A DNA stretch of 64,000 nt from Flagellimonas alvinocaridis (GTDB lineage Bacteria > Bacteroidota > Bacteroidia > Flavobacteriales > Flavobacteriaceae). The notes beneath the pieces are model-generated. The model was not told the DNA's origin and did not search any database. It was given only the letters and a program-made list of their open reading frames with translations. Positions 17,622 to 26,160 of the stretch are shown in pieces. Location of the stretch: positions 1-64,000 of the forward strand of contig NZ_SNTZ01000003.1 in assembly GCF_004916895.1 (NCBI RefSeq), in the 5' to 3' direction. Numbering within the stretch: position 1 is the first letter of the stretch; the number at the start of each line of letters is the position of its first letter. The translations under genes were made by a program, and so were the position numbers.

Positions 17622-19975
17622 GTGTTCTGTATTTTAAGGGTTTTTGATCTGTACGCCAGCACTATCACCAAACCGTATCCTAACAGGGCAAGAAGGAATA
17701 CAAATCTATAACCGTAAAGGATGGAAATGACAACGGCAAAGATCGAGGCGGCAACGCCTGCCACGCTTGATATACCCAATAAATAGGGAATGCTTTTCTT
17801 CTCTTTCAGGGAGGAGGCCTTTTTCAGCAATACCGGAAAAGGGATTCCTATAAAGAAAGACGGAAGCAGCAAAAATAGGGCGATCCAGAATTCAGATAGT
17901 TGTTTATACCATATAGGGAGCAGTACGTAAACGGTTAGTAAGGAAAACAAAATAACCAAGACCGTGTATGTGATGAGCTTTCGGGAAAGATTTTTTTTGA
18001 AAGCCCCCGTCACAAGGCTGCCCAAGCCATTGCCCAACAAAAATGTAAAAAGCAGCAATGAAAAAGACTGTGATGGATTGGAAAGTTTTAAGTTGAGTAC
18101 CTGAAAAAGATATCCCTGTACGAGGATATATGAGAACCCCAACAAAAAGGAAACGAGTGCCCAGGCCCTAAATTTTCTTCGTATATATAAAGAGGTGCTT
18201 TCTGAAAAAGAGACCGATTTCCATCCGTTCATATGATTGAAAATGAACCACCCGATGATGAACAGACCAAGCCATAAAGGGGTGGTCATGGCATCGGGTA
18301 GGCCATTGTTGTAATTAAAAAAATAGGGGGAATCATCGGAAACCGGACTCAAGTTTATGGAAGCGGCTTTCCAAAGTTCATCATACGCATAAGATCCGTT
18401 GGAGATATCGTACAACAGTTTGTCGAACATGAACCATTGATAGTTTACGTTCTGCACGATGGTGTCCAAACTTTCCTGTCTGATATACGGAAAATAAAAC
18501 GGCTCCTTGTCCAATCCATAATAGTGTGCGGTATTATGTGCCTCCTCCATTGTTTTTTGTTCAAAAGGGTTCTTTTTAATGACCAATACAGGGTTCATTT
18601 CGTCGGAATAGATATACACCTTTTTTAACGCCTCTATTTGATTGACCCCCATCCGATCCTGGAGCTCCAAAAAGTTCGCCAACATTTTATATACCTCCTG
18701 CCTTCCGTGCATCGTAAAATAGATGGCCCCGTCTTCCGTTAAACCATCCAAATAATCGGCAAGTGCCTCCATGGTGAACAGATAGTTCTCGGTAAGTCCA
18801 TAAAAATCGGTGCCCCTTGAACTTTTGGTCACCGGAATGGTCAATATGATGGCATCAAATTTTCCCTTGTTCTCAATTATGAAATTTCTTCCTTCGTTCA
18901 CATGTACCTTTATGTTCTCCTTATCGAGGAAGGTAGAGGGATTGTATTTTTCCATCAATGCTACAAAGGAAGGGTTGACCTCTGCTGCCTCGATATATTT
19001 AAAGCCCATGAAGTATGTTGTGGCAATATCTATTCCACCACCGGGACCTATTATCAGCACCGAATCCTTTTCCTTTTCGCTTAAAAAGTTCAAAGCAAAT
19101 ACGGCCGGAAATCCGGATAATACTTTTCTCATTTTAACAGTATCCTTTGCAAGTTCATCGATATCGATAACTTTGGTTCCCGCAGCAGCATCTATAAACA
19201 TTGATTTGGACACGGTACCATCAGGATATGTGAACTTTACAAGATCCGTCTGACCAAAAGCACTCCAGCGGCTTTCGATTTTTTCGCTTTTAAAAGCGGG
19301 GTTGGCCATCAATCGGTACAAATCCTTGGACGGGTCTTTGGCAACGGGTATAGTGAAGTTCAGGGCATCTTTTGCAAATCCCATTAGAAAAATAACGCCA
19401 AGCACTAAGGGGGCCAGTATTTTTGAATAACGGTTCTTGTGTGCTATCAAGGCTACTACCAGGGCCAGCAGCAGTAACCCTATAGCAATCGCCACCACCT
19501 GTGCCAAGCCAAACGTGTTGAGCAAAAAAACGGAGGTGAGTGCACCTGTGGCCGCCCCTATAAGGTCTAAGGCATATAAGGTTGACAAGTGCCGATTATC
19601 CGTTTCAAAAATATGGGCATAGACTATTCCGATGGCCATGAACGGAATAGTTGACAAGAATATAAAAATGGGCAGGCCAAAATCAGTGGACGACGAAACG
19701 CCCAGTTGTGAAAGGCTGAGCAAAAGGGCAAAACTGAGAAACATCGTGACGGACGGTAGTGCCATCCACCAAAGCCATGAATGATTAATCATCTTGGAAT
19801 ATTTGGCATACGTGATCTGGCCAATACCCAAACCCAGTATGGAAAATGCAATGATAATGAGGACGAAATGAAAACTAAGAAGGTACGAGAACAGTCTTGA
19901 CAGACTTATCTCGAAGACTATGGTAGCCGCAGTCAGCAAGAAAATAATCGCTATGTTGGTCGACGCTCTTTTCAT
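17618..19975 (-). CDS. Polytopic membrane protein with spermidine-synthase-like domain
   Basis: A 785-residue protein. Residues about 1-215 hold six or so TM helices starting IAIIFLLTAATIVFEISLSR. Residues about 290-460 form a Rossmann methyltransferase/SpeE-like domain with IIGPGGGIDIATTYFMG, EAAEVNPSFVALM and a loop KFDAIILTIPV. The last 220 residues hold another membrane set. The fusion is common in bacteria and annotated as spermidine synthase, but the aminopropyl acceptor residues cannot be confirmed and the real substrate is unknown. The start overlaps nothing upstream (7 bp gap to PFK) and the 3' end overlaps the site-2 protease gene by 4 bp. Confidence 0.85.
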   Translation of the reverse strand: MKRASTNIAIIFLLTAATIVFEISLSRLFSYLLSFHFVLIIIAFSILGLGIGQITYAKYSKMINHSWLWWMALPSVTMFLSFALLLSLSQLGVSSSTDFGLPIFIFLSTIPFMAIGIVYAHIFETDNRHLSTLYALDLIGAATGALTSVFLLNTFGLAQVVAIAIGLLLLALVVALIAHKNRYSKILAPLVLGVIFLMGFAKDALNFTIPVAKDPSKDLYRLMANPAFKSEKIESRWSAFGQTDLVKFTYPDGTVSKSMFIDAAAGTKVIDIDELAKDTVKMRKVLSGFPAVFALNFLSEKEKDSVLIIGPGGGIDIATTYFMGFKYIEAAEVNPSFVALMEKYNPSTFLDKENIKVHVNEGRNFIIENKGKFDAIILTIPVTKSSRGTDFYGLTENYLFTMEALADYLDGLTEDGAIYFTMHGRQEVYKMLANFLELQDRMGVNQIEALKKVYIYSDEMNPVLVIKKNPFEQKTMEEAHNTAHYYGLDKEPFYFPYIRQESLDTIVQNVNYQWFMFDKLLYDISNGSYAYDELWKAASINLSPVSDDSPYFFNYNNGLPDAMTTPLWLGLFIIGWFIFNHMNGWKSVSFSESTSLYIRRKFRAWALVSFLLGFSYILVQGYLFQVLNLKLSNPSQSFSLLLFTFLLGNGLGSLVTGAFKKNLSRKLITYTVLVILFSLLTVYVLLPIWYKQLSEFWIALFLLLPSFFIGIPFPVLLKKASSLKEKKSIPYLLGISSVAGVAASIFAVVISILYGYRFVFLLALLGYGLVIVLAYRSKTLKIQNT

Positions 19976-19982
19976 TGTAATT

Positions 19983-20966
19983 TTAGCTTCCGAAAATTTT
20001 CAAGAGACTCCGCAGTTCATCGTTCACTTGATGTTCCTTTACCACTTGGTCAAACGGGGTAAGGCTCAGTTGGTTGTTCAAGATTCCCGCCATGACATTC
20101 TTTCTTCCATGTAAAAGTGCCTCTACGGCAGCAGTGCCGAGCCGTATGCCCAACATTCGATCAAATGCCGAGGCGTTTCCACCGCGTTGTACATGGCCCA
20201 GTTTGGCAATGCGCAAGTCCACTTCAGGGTTTATTTCCTTTATCTTTTTGGCTGCCGGCTCGACCCCTAGTTCATCCCCTTCTGAAACAATCACAACAAA
20301 GGCCTCTTCACGATCGTAGCTTCCCGCCTTTTCCAACAATTGAGTAAAGTCATGCCCACTTTCAGGTATCAAAATGGCATCTGCACCCGTACCCAATCCG
20401 GAATGGATGGCAATATACCCGCAGTCCCTGCCCATTACCTCTATCAGAAATATTCGATTATGGGACTCCGCCGTATCCCTGATCTTATCAATGTTTTCAA
20501 TTGCGGTGTTCACTGCAGAATCGAAACCGAGTGTAAAATCGGTACCTGCCAGATCATTATCGATGGTGCCGGGAATGCCCAAGAACGGCAGGTCACAGAT
20601 TTCTGAAAATGCCAATAGCCCTTTGAAGGTGCCATCACCACCAATAGCAATCAGGGCATCGACCTTGTTCGTTTCAAGAATTTGCATAGCTCGTTGTCTT
20701 CCCTCCAGCGTCAAAAACCGCTTGCTCCTTGCTGTTTTCAACAATGTGCCGCCTCTGTGAACGTTCTTTTTCAGTTGACTGGAATCCAACTGTACTAGGT
20801 CACCGTCGATTAGGCCTTCGTAACCTTTTTTAAAACCGCTGAGCCTTAGGTTGTTCATCTCAGCCGTTTTGGCCACCCCGTGCAAGGCGGCGTTCATTCC
20901 CGGGGAATCGCCCCCAGATGTGAATACGCCTATGTGTTTAATAGTCTTCATACTCTTATTCTTCAT
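19983..20966 (-). CDS. pfkA: 6-phosphofructokinase
   Basis: A 327-residue ATP-dependent PfkA. Visible: the ATP loop FTSGGDSPGMNAALHG, GGDGTFKG, the catalytic segment GIPGTIDNDLAGTDFTLG with its Asp, the MGRDCGYIA motif, and GHVQRGG near the C-terminus. It phosphorylates fructose 6-phosphate in the cytosol, committing glycogen-derived hexose to glycolysis. An alternative start five codons later (20951) would give MKTIKHIGVFTSGG, closer to the family length. The 111-bp gap upstream, the longest inside the array, might contain an internal promoter. Confidence 0.95.
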   Translation of the reverse strand: MKNKSMKTIKHIGVFTSGGDSPGMNAALHGVAKTAEMNNLRLSGFKKGYEGLIDGDLVQLDSSQLKKNVHRGGTLLKTARSKRFLTLEGRQRAMQILETNKVDALIAIGGDGTFKGLLAFSEICDLPFLGIPGTIDNDLAGTDFTLGFDSAVNTAIENIDKIRDTAESHNRIFLIEVMGRDCGYIAIHSGLGTGADAILIPESGHDFTQLLEKAGSYDREEAFVVIVSEGDELGVEPAAKKIKEINPEVDLRIAKLGHVQRGGNASAFDRMLGIRLGTAAVEALLHGRKNVMAGILNNQLSLTPFDQVVKEHQVNDELRSLLKIFGS

Positions 20967-21077
20967 AATTTTTTACAGGTATATTACAAGAAAATCACCC
21001 AGCCCGGTTTTCAACGCTTCGTTCTGACAAACGGATATTTAGCACCGGACCGGAACAGGGAAACCGGAATATTCTTT

Positions 21078-22376
21078 TTACCCATCCCATATGGTGAATT
21101 TGTCAATATTTTTTCGAGTGGAAACCCTTGGCCTTTTTTGCCCTCCCCTCTTTTGGGGTGAAATTACTTTATCATAACTTTTATCTTTAAAATATTGATT
21201 GGCCAAGCTCTCTGCAATAACCAATTCTTCATCGGCATGAATTACCATGACCAGCACTTTACTTTGCTCTTTAGAGATTTTAGATGAATTTTTTCTGTTT
21301 TGTCCCTCATCGAGCCCAATACCTAAAAAGTCAAGTCCTTGACAAATCCTGGATCGTATTATTGGGGAATTTTCACCGATGTCACCCGAGAAAACCAGCA
21401 CATCCAAACCGCCCAAGACAGCGGTAAACGCCCCGATCCACTTTCTTACTTGATAGCAGAAGGAAGTTACAGCTTCCGCTGCCCTTCGGTCAACATCTTC
21501 TTTTAAAAGTAAATCAAGCATATTCGTACTTGTTTCGGAGATTTTTGGCGAACCGCCCTCATCATCTGTTAAGCTGTTGGGCTGTTTTGACCCCATCCGT
21601 TCTTTTTTCAGTAAATGCGCAAAATCGCCAAGATCTAAATCTCCGCTTCTTGTACCCATGACGACCCCCCCCAGTGGTGTAAACCCCATGCCGGCATCTA
21701 TGCTCTTGCCCTCCTTGACGGCAGTTATACTGGCCTCTTTGCCAAGATGTGCAAGAATGAGCCTTCCATCGGCTTTTTGAATACCTATCCTTTTTTTAAG
21801 TTCCATCATGATATGGGAAAACGATTGCCCATGAAAGCCATGCCCGTGCGTGCGTGCCCGTTCAAAATGCCTTGGAATGAAAGGGGGTATCTTGGCAGCC
21901 TTGGGCAGGTTCACCAGAAAACTGGTATCAAAAAAAGCTACCTGCTGTAATGCCGGAAATCGCATTGTGAACGTTTCAACAATCTCAATCTCAGTTGAAA
22001 GACAGTTAGGAATATTATAGTCGGCAATCTGTTTCAGTTCGTTCAATAGGGCGGTATCGATTACTTTCGGCCCAGGATAGTTCAATCCATATGTTATCTT
22101 GTGTCCTATGTAACCAATACGATCGAAGCCGGGTTGGTTTTTTAGCCAACCTATTAAAAAAACGGTCGCTTGATAAAAGCCAGGAGCGTATATCCGTGAA
22201 TTTTCCCTTTCATTGCCTTTAACATGGGTAACCCTGAAAACCTCTTTGCCGGATCCGAGGTGACGAATATCACCAAAAAGTTCCTTCACGGGATTTTCTG
22301 CCATTTCATACATTGTGAACCTAATATTTGATGGTCCGGCACTGATTGTTAAAAGGAGTGGGTTTTGCAGGTACAT
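21078..22376 (-). CDS. Divergent acetate/propionate kinase homologue
   Basis: A 432-residue ASKHA-family acetate kinase homologue. Recognisable family segments are HGFHGQSFSHIM, DAGMGFTPLGGVVMGTRSGDLD (with the phosphate-binding Arg) and FSGDIGENSPIIRSRIC. Several signatures deviate: the N-terminal LNxGSSS is TISAGPSN, HxxxHGG is GHKITYG, and HLGNGAS is HLGKEAS. About 40 extra residues follow the usual end (QKRGGQKRPRVSTRKN). It may still make ATP from acetyl phosphate, or have a changed acyl substrate or activity. No phosphotransacetylase gene is seen in the window. The glycogen phosphorylase module lies just upstream. Confidence 0.8.
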   Translation of the reverse strand: MYLQNPLLLTISAGPSNIRFTMYEMAENPVKELFGDIRHLGSGKEVFRVTHVKGNERENSRIYAPGFYQATVFLIGWLKNQPGFDRIGYIGHKITYGLNYPGPKVIDTALLNELKQIADYNIPNCLSTEIEIVETFTMRFPALQQVAFFDTSFLVNLPKAAKIPPFIPRHFERARTHGHGFHGQSFSHIMMELKKRIGIQKADGRLILAHLGKEASITAVKEGKSIDAGMGFTPLGGVVMGTRSGDLDLGDFAHLLKKERMGSKQPNSLTDDEGGSPKISETSTNMLDLLLKEDVDRRAAEAVTSFCYQVRKWIGAFTAVLGGLDVLVFSGDIGENSPIIRSRICQGLDFLGIGLDEGQNRKNSSKISKEQSKVLVMVIHADEELVIAESLANQYFKDKSYDKVISPQKRGGQKRPRVSTRKNIDKFTIWDG

Positions 22377-22390
22377 TTTAACTTGTGATT

Positions 22391-22612
22391 TTATTGGTTA
22401 TCGTTATCTTCAAAAGCACAGCTCTTGTTTTCCATAAATTCGGCGGCCATCTTTTTGTATTCCTCGCCAAGGTGCTCTCCGCACCATTCAAGAAGGGCCG
22501 GCTGTTCGAAAGACGTGGTATTGCGGACCGCCTTTTTCAGTTCCATCCTCAACAACCTCTTGTCGAAGCTGACTTTTTTTAATATGGTTTCGTGATATTC
22601 CAGTGTTTTCAT
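22391..22612 (-). CDS. Small helical protein, function unknown
   Basis: A 73-residue protein, predicted all-helical and charged (KVSFDKRLLRMELKKAVRN, then PALLEWCGEHLGEEYKKMA). No family recognised. It sits 24 bp after glycogen phosphorylase and 14 bp before the acetate kinase homologue on the same strand. The tight spacing supports a real gene. It has one cysteine and an acidic C-terminus. Possible roles such as an enzyme adaptor are guesses only. Confidence 0.65.
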   Translation of the reverse strand: MKTLEYHETILKKVSFDKRLLRMELKKAVRNTTSFEQPALLEWCGEHLGEEYKKMAAEFMENKSCAFEDNDNQ

Positions 22613-22636
22613 TTGTCCGATTATTTGAAATTTGAT

Positions 22637-25177
22637 TTAATGCTGCCATAATATCAAGTTATTCTCCAACGGTACGGATACACCTTCGTAGTTCGGTGCA
22701 ATACGAACCGTGTAGTGATCAATTGGCCGGTCAGTAATTACCTGTGCGTAAAAGTTATGTTGCCCTTCTTCGCCCATCCAATCAAATTTCATCGTGTTTC
22801 TTTCGGGCGTTTTGCCGTTAACACCTTCTGCGAAAAGTTCTACCTGAATATGCTTGGGGTCAATACCATTCAGCCAAATGGGTGCTCTAACATGATGTTT
22901 ATGGCGCTCACTTTCAATCTGAACTTTTCCGAATTTTATGGTATCCCATCTTTTCATAAGTTCGTTTTGCGTGTCTAAAATCCTTTTTCCAGCAGCTCCC
23001 TTTTTTGCCGCACGCCTCTTGTATTTTTCTGCTGCAGGCAGATAAAATTGTTCTGTGTACTCCCTTACCGTTCGATTGGTCGAAAAACGGGGCGTTAGGG
23101 TCGCCATACTTTTTCGCATTCTCCCTACCCACTGTTCAGGGATGCCTTTTTTGTTACGTGAATAAAATTCGGGTACTATTTGTTGCTCCAGAATTTCATA
23201 TAAAGCTATCGCCTCGGCAGCATCCAAAGCAGGGTCATCACCATGTTCTTGTCCATCACCCAATGCCCAGCCCACTTCTGGGGTGAATGCCTCGGCCCAC
23301 CAACCGTCCAGTTCCGATAAGTTGAGGCCACCGTTTACAAGTACTTTCATGCCACTGGTACCACTGGCTTCCCAGGGCCGTCTCGGGGTATTGAGCCATA
23401 CATCAACGCCCTGGACCAAATTTTCCGTCAACAGCATGTCATAATCACTTAGAAAAAGGACATGCCTGTACAAATTATGTTGTTGGATGAACTGCGCCCA
23501 CTTTTGTATCAACCCTTTTCCCGCTTCATCAAATGGGGGCGCTTTGCCGGCCAAAACCAATTGTAACGGATGTTCCGAATTGGTCAGAATTCGGACCAAA
23601 CGTTCGGGATCGTACAATAAGAGATCCGGTCTTTTGTAAGGCACAAACCGGCGGGCAAAGCCCAAGGTCAATGTGTCCGGGTCAAGAACTTGGTCGGCGA
23701 TTTCGACCACTTCAGATGGTAGGCCCGAGACTATTGCCTGTCTCTCAAACCTTTCCCTTATAAAATCGACAAGACGATTTCTGGATTGGTTCCTAAACTC
23801 CCAAAGTTTTCCGTCGGATAGCTTAGAAATATGTGCCGAATGGTCATCGAGTTCGCCCCGCCAGCGATCTTTTCCGCAGGCTGCTGTCCATACCTTGTCC
23901 GCATATTCAGAATCCCAAGAGGGCATATGAACCCCGTTGGTGACATGGCCAACAGGTATTTCTTGTATCGGCCATCGCTTAAAGAGATTTCGAAAAAGAT
24001 TTCTGCTAACCTCGCCGTGTAAACGACTGACGCCGTTCACCGCACCGCTACCGCGAATGGCCAGATAGGCCATGTTGAAGCTCTCCCAATGATTATTGGA
24101 ATCTGCCCTGCCCAAGGCCATCAGGTCATTGAAATCGATACCCAATTCGTTTTTGGCGTATTGGCCAAGAAACTGTTCCATTAGCATTGGACTGAAATGA
24201 TCAAAACCGGCAGCAACCGCTGTATGGGTGGTAAACAGGTTGCCTGCCCGGGTAACGGCAAGTGCCCGTTCAAAAGAAGTTCCATTCATCTTCATAAAAT
24301 CGCTGGCACGTTCCAGCACGAGAAAGGCTGCATGGCCTTCGTTCATATGGCACACTTCTGGCTGGATATTCAGGGCCTTAAGTAATTTGTAGCCCCCGAT
24401 ACCCAGAACAATCTCTTGTTTTATGCGATGGTCGGGGCCACCTCCATATAGCTCGTCGGTAATACCACGATGGAGGGGCAAATTGGCGGCATCGTTGCTA
24501 TCCAATAGATATAGCTTTGACCTTCCTACCTGTACCTGCCATGTCCTTAGCCATAGCGGGTGACCGGGCAACGATACCTTTATGCGAAGCCACTCCCCGT
24601 TGGGTAGGCGTAAGGGCGTAACGGGCAATTGCCCTGGGTCATTGTGCGGGAACAAGGCATTTTGTGAGCCAAATTTGTCGATTTCCTGACGGAAATACCC
24701 TTTGGCATAGAGTAGCCCCACGGCCACGACCGGTACGCCCAGGTCACTTGCCGATTTCAACTGATCTCCGGCCACGTTGCCCAGGCCGCCTGCATAAATG
24801 GGCAGTGCCTCGCTCAGCATATACTCCATGCTGAAATAGGCAACACACTTAAGCTGGGTCTTGGCATAGTTTTGTTGAAACCAGTTCGGGGCCGATAGTG
24901 CTTTTTCGTTCTCATTCAAAAGGCTTTTGATTTTCGCCCGGAATTCTGGATCGTTCAAATGCCCCTCAAGCCGGTCGCGTGAAACGGTCTGCAAGATTAC
25001 CCATGGATTTTGGGTAAGTTTCCAAAGTTCGGGGTCTAATTGTTGCCATAGTTTATCCGAGGCATGGTTCCATGACCAGCGAATGTTCAGGGCAAGTTCC
25101 AAAAGGTCATCGATTCCCTCGACATCAGTGTGTATCAATCCGTAGAGTTGATCAATATGATTTTTTTGTTCTTTCAT
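22637..25177 (-). CDS. glgP: Alpha-glucan (glycogen) phosphorylase
   Basis: A protein of about 846 residues of the alpha-glucan phosphorylase type with an N-terminal DUF3417-like region (LLELALNIRWSWNHASDKLW), as in the Thermotoga-type form. The catalytic core contains YFSMEYMLSEALPIYAGGLG, HMNEGHAAFLVLE, the TNGVHMPSW segment, and the PLP-lysine region RPWEASGTSGMKVLVNGG. The reaction releases glucose 1-phosphate from glycogen using phosphate, without ATP cost. The start at 25177 (MKEQKNHIDQLYG) avoids overlap with the hydrolase gene; 25183 or 25231 are alternatives. It feeds PFK, aldolase and GAPDH encoded in the same array. Confidence 0.93.
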   Translation of the reverse strand: MKEQKNHIDQLYGLIHTDVEGIDDLLELALNIRWSWNHASDKLWQQLDPELWKLTQNPWVILQTVSRDRLEGHLNDPEFRAKIKSLLNENEKALSAPNWFQQNYAKTQLKCVAYFSMEYMLSEALPIYAGGLGNVAGDQLKSASDLGVPVVAVGLLYAKGYFRQEIDKFGSQNALFPHNDPGQLPVTPLRLPNGEWLRIKVSLPGHPLWLRTWQVQVGRSKLYLLDSNDAANLPLHRGITDELYGGGPDHRIKQEIVLGIGGYKLLKALNIQPEVCHMNEGHAAFLVLERASDFMKMNGTSFERALAVTRAGNLFTTHTAVAAGFDHFSPMLMEQFLGQYAKNELGIDFNDLMALGRADSNNHWESFNMAYLAIRGSGAVNGVSRLHGEVSRNLFRNLFKRWPIQEIPVGHVTNGVHMPSWDSEYADKVWTAACGKDRWRGELDDHSAHISKLSDGKLWEFRNQSRNRLVDFIRERFERQAIVSGLPSEVVEIADQVLDPDTLTLGFARRFVPYKRPDLLLYDPERLVRILTNSEHPLQLVLAGKAPPFDEAGKGLIQKWAQFIQQHNLYRHVLFLSDYDMLLTENLVQGVDVWLNTPRRPWEASGTSGMKVLVNGGLNLSELDGWWAEAFTPEVGWALGDGQEHGDDPALDAAEAIALYEILEQQIVPEFYSRNKKGIPEQWVGRMRKSMATLTPRFSTNRTVREYTEQFYLPAAEKYKRRAAKKGAAGKRILDTQNELMKRWDTIKFGKVQIESERHKHHVRAPIWLNGIDPKHIQVELFAEGVNGKTPERNTMKFDWMGEEGQHNFYAQVITDRPIDHYTVRIAPNYEGVSVPLENNLILWQH

Positions 25178-25220
25178 TTTCATTTTGTCCTTACATTTCT
25201 TCCAATATTGTTCATTGCGG

Positions 25221-26129
25221 TTAATGATCAAAAAAATCGCTTATCGCTTTCCAAACCTTAAAGGGCTCTTTTAGAAAGAGTTGGTGGTCACCATTCTCCA
25301 CACGCATTAACTTACTCTTGGTAAATAGACTTGCAAAATTCTCTACATTTACGTAGGGTGCCAATTTATCGACTGTGCCTTGGATAAAGAGGATCTTCCG
25401 GTCACGTATGTTTTTGGCAAGTACAAATAAATTTGTGTTGAGAATTACTTCGTTCAACGAATTGTAATAGCTCTGCCAAGTATGTTTTTTTGAGTCCTTA
25501 AAAACGTCATCGGTCAGATTTTCGGGCTTGAACCATTTAACAATGTATAAGGGGTGTAGCATACAGAACAATTTTCCATATCGGCCTACGGCGAGCGTAT
25601 CAAAATAAGAACCATCGGGCATCTGTTCCAAAAATTGATCCCTGCTTTCAAAGACGGGAAAGCCGATTACGGTCGCTCCCTTAAACCAGTTAGGATGTTT
25701 TTCGAATAATGCCAGCGATATTATGGCTCCCATGGAATGACCGACAATAAGGCTCCCTCCTTTGTCAAACCCCTCTGCCGAGATGACCTTTTCAAGGGCC
25801 GTAAGTTGAATTTCGAGGGTATATTCGCTTTGGGGCTTGGGAGAGTCGCCAAAGCCCAACAAATCGACCAAAAGAAGTCTATGCGTTCCGGTAATTTGTT
25901 CCAAACCCCTTTTCCAATAGTTTTTTGAACCTGCCAGACCATGGATCAAGACCATGTTTTTATCTCCCGAACCCACTATTTCATAGTTCAAGGGCATGGT
26001 TTCTGGATCATATTCAGGAGCTACGGCGACCGTAAGGTATTGGTATCCCGCTACCGACATGATGAGTGCCACAATCGCCAATACTGCCCAAAAGGTCTTT
26101 TTCGCTATTTTCATCATTGCATGTTTCAT
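25221..26129 (-). CDS. Membrane-anchored alpha/beta hydrolase
   Basis: A 302-residue alpha/beta hydrolase. An N-terminal hydrophobic segment (residues 10-33) is a signal anchor or uncleaved signal. The oxyanion-hole motif LIHGLAGSKNYW and the nucleophile elbow GHSMGA are clear; the acid is in FIQGTVDKLAPY and the His in ENGDHQLFL. It acts as an esterase or lipase-like enzyme, probably in the periplasm or at the inner membrane; substrate unknown. It lies between amylase (31 bp) and glycogen phosphorylase genes. Confidence 0.88.
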   Translation of the reverse strand: MKHAMMKIAKKTFWAVLAIVALIMSVAGYQYLTVAVAPEYDPETMPLNYEIVGSGDKNMVLIHGLAGSKNYWKRGLEQITGTHRLLLVDLLGFGDSPKPQSEYTLEIQLTALEKVISAEGFDKGGSLIVGHSMGAIISLALFEKHPNWFKGATVIGFPVFESRDQFLEQMPDGSYFDTLAVGRYGKLFCMLHPLYIVKWFKPENLTDDVFKDSKKHTWQSYYNSLNEVILNTNLFVLAKNIRDRKILFIQGTVDKLAPYVNVENFASLFTKSKLMRVENGDHQLFLKEPFKVWKAISDFFDH

Positions 26130-26160
26130 TATCCTATGTCGAACCCGACCTCGTTTTTTC

